From contig CADBPB010000037.1 in NCBI GenBank assembly GCA_902796525.1, positions 1 through 14,403 on the forward strand: a DNA stretch of 14,403 nucleotides. The letters are read 5' to 3'. Both the position numbers and the translations under genes were made by a program. The DNA is from an uncultured Erysipelotrichaceae bacterium. GTDB taxonomy: Bacteria > Bacillota_I > Bacilli_A > Erysipelotrichales > Erysipelotrichaceae. The notes beneath the pieces are model-generated. The model worked only from the letters and a program-made list of their open reading frames with translations, did not search any database and was not told the DNA's origin. Shown one piece after another: positions 13,688 through 14,403 of the stretch (within the stretch, counting starts at the first letter, position 1; the number at the start of each line of letters is the position of its first letter).

Positions 13688-14403
13688 AACAGGCACATAT
13701 CCAGCTGGATGAGAGTGTCCATGCGCCTTGCGCTTTGATGCCCGGAGATCCCAAACGTGTCGATGTGATCGCGCAATGCCTTGACGATGTCGAAGAACTG
13801 ACCTTCAACCGGGAATACCGTTCCATCGTCGGTACCTATAAAGGTATGAGAGTCGTCGGCATTTCTACCGGAATGGGAGGTTCTTCTGTCGCGATCGCCA
13901 TCGAGGAACTGAAGAATATCGGTGTTCACACTATGATGCGCATCGGTTCCGCCGGCGCGCTTCAGGAAGAGATCGGTCTGGGGGACCTGGTCATCTGCGA
14001 AGCCGCGGTCCGGGATGAAGGAACTTCCAAATGTTACATCGATCCGATCTATCCGGCAGTTCCGGATTATCGCCTGATCCATCATTGCGTAGAAGCCGCC
14101 AAAGATCTTGGCTTTGAATATCATGTCGGTGTCGTACTTTCTCATGAGTCCTTCTATTATGACGAAGATGCCCAAGATACCTTGAAATGGTCAAAGAAAG
14201 GCGTACTGGCGACGGATTTCGAGACAGCTGCCCTATATACGGTAGGACGTCTCAGAAACGTCCGTACCGCTTCCATTCTCAATAATGTCGTGCTATGGGG
14301 GCAGAATACCGAAGATTCCGTCGGTTCCTATCAGGAAGGTGCCCAAAAGACCGCAGAAGGAGAACGACGCGAGATCCTCACGGCGCTGGAAGCGATGTAT
14401 CGC
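13684..14403 (+). CDS. Nucleoside phosphorylase (PNP/UDP family), C-terminus off the window edge
   Basis: 240 residues are visible without a stop, so only the C-terminal end is missing. The enzyme splits a nucleoside with phosphate to give a base and ribose-1-phosphate. Family blocks are: MPGDPKRVDVI (19-29); FNREYRSIVG (41-50); STGMGGSSVAIAIEEL (61-76); the phosphate-binding RIGSAGAL (86-93); GDLVICEAAVRDEGTS (100-115); and DFETAALYTVG (178-188), with Glu180 at the ribose-binding position. It resembles uridine phosphorylase in architecture. However, the Gln and Arg that read uracil in that enzyme appear replaced (FYYDEDAQDT, 157-166), and the DeoD-type catalytic Asp block is also absent (ILNNVVLW). 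Specificity is therefore open, and I give no gene symbol. ATGA overlap with the deaminase implies coupled translation and suggests inosine as one candidate substrate. Confidence 0.92.
   Translation, partial: MKQAHIQLDESVHAPCALMPGDPKRVDVIAQCLDDVEELTFNREYRSIVGTYKGMRVVGISTGMGGSSVAIAIEELKNIGVHTMMRIGSAGALQEEIGLGDLVICEAAVRDEGTSKCYIDPIYPAVPDYRLIHHCVEAAKDLGFEYHVGVVLSHESFYYDEDAQDTLKWSKKGVLATDFETAALYTVGRLRNVRTASILNNVVLWGQNTEDSVGSYQEGAQKTAEGERREILTALEAMYR

Noticed and set aside
13684..14403. Naming the phosphorylase deoD or udp
   Set aside because: Specificity residues of both enzymes appear altered and the C-terminus is outside the window.
1..14403. Mobile element, prophage, CRISPR or defence system
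   Set aside because: No transposase, integrase, cas-like gene, direct-repeat array or terminal repeats were seen on reading both strands, and base composition is even throughout.

Overview
This window looks like chromosomal core and catabolic sequence from a Gram-positive-type bacterium, most likely a gut- or host-associated member of the Bacillota (Erysipelotrichia- or Clostridia-like). That placement is an inference. It rests on strong GGAGG-type ribosome sites, TTGACA/TATAAT-type promoters, roughly balanced base composition, tightly packed operons, and families common in Bacillota (DegV, M18 aminopeptidase, zinc-ribbon membrane proteins, Tex). I see no tRNA, rRNA, CRISPR array, insertion sequence, integrase or phage gene.

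Layout. (1) 1-3306: a left-truncated MFS transporter and an AbgB/PM20D2-like M20 amidohydrolase on the minus strand. A small N-terminal-nucleophile (choloylglycine/penicillin-acylase-like) amidase is divergently transcribed from a back-to-back promoter. Together they resemble a small amide-bond catabolism locus. (2) 3307-4186: two small plus-strand membrane proteins, one single-span and DUF3592-like, one with four spans. They end at a bidirectional terminator shared with the convergent tex gene. (3) 4219-7453: the transcription accessory protein Tex (minus) and a DegV-family fatty-acid-binding protein (plus), divergent from promoters whose -35 boxes overlap. (4) 7454-9274: a minus-strand cassette of three overlapping genes. 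Two encode zinc-ribbon/single-TM proteins and the third a TM protein without a ribbon. The outer domains of all three appear to share a repeat-like pattern. This is the least explained part of the window. (5) 9316-12583: a minus-strand operon of two tandem nucleoside hydrolases and an M18 aminopeptidase, ending in a terminator whose loop contains the stop codon. (6) 12656-14403: divergent from (5), adenosine deaminase overlaps by 4 nt a nucleoside phosphorylase that runs off the right edge.

How it works together. Regions 5 and 6 form a nucleoside-salvage divergon. Deamination of adenosine, phosphorolysis of nucleosides and hydrolytic release of free bases and ribose are all encoded within about 4 kb around one 72-bp promoter region. 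The deaminase has Asp where the family normally has its catalytic Glu. The phosphorylase is Udp-like in architecture but lacks the Gln/Arg pair that reads uracil, so its substrate is open. The remaining genes are housekeeping (Tex, DegV) or peptide/amide hydrolases.
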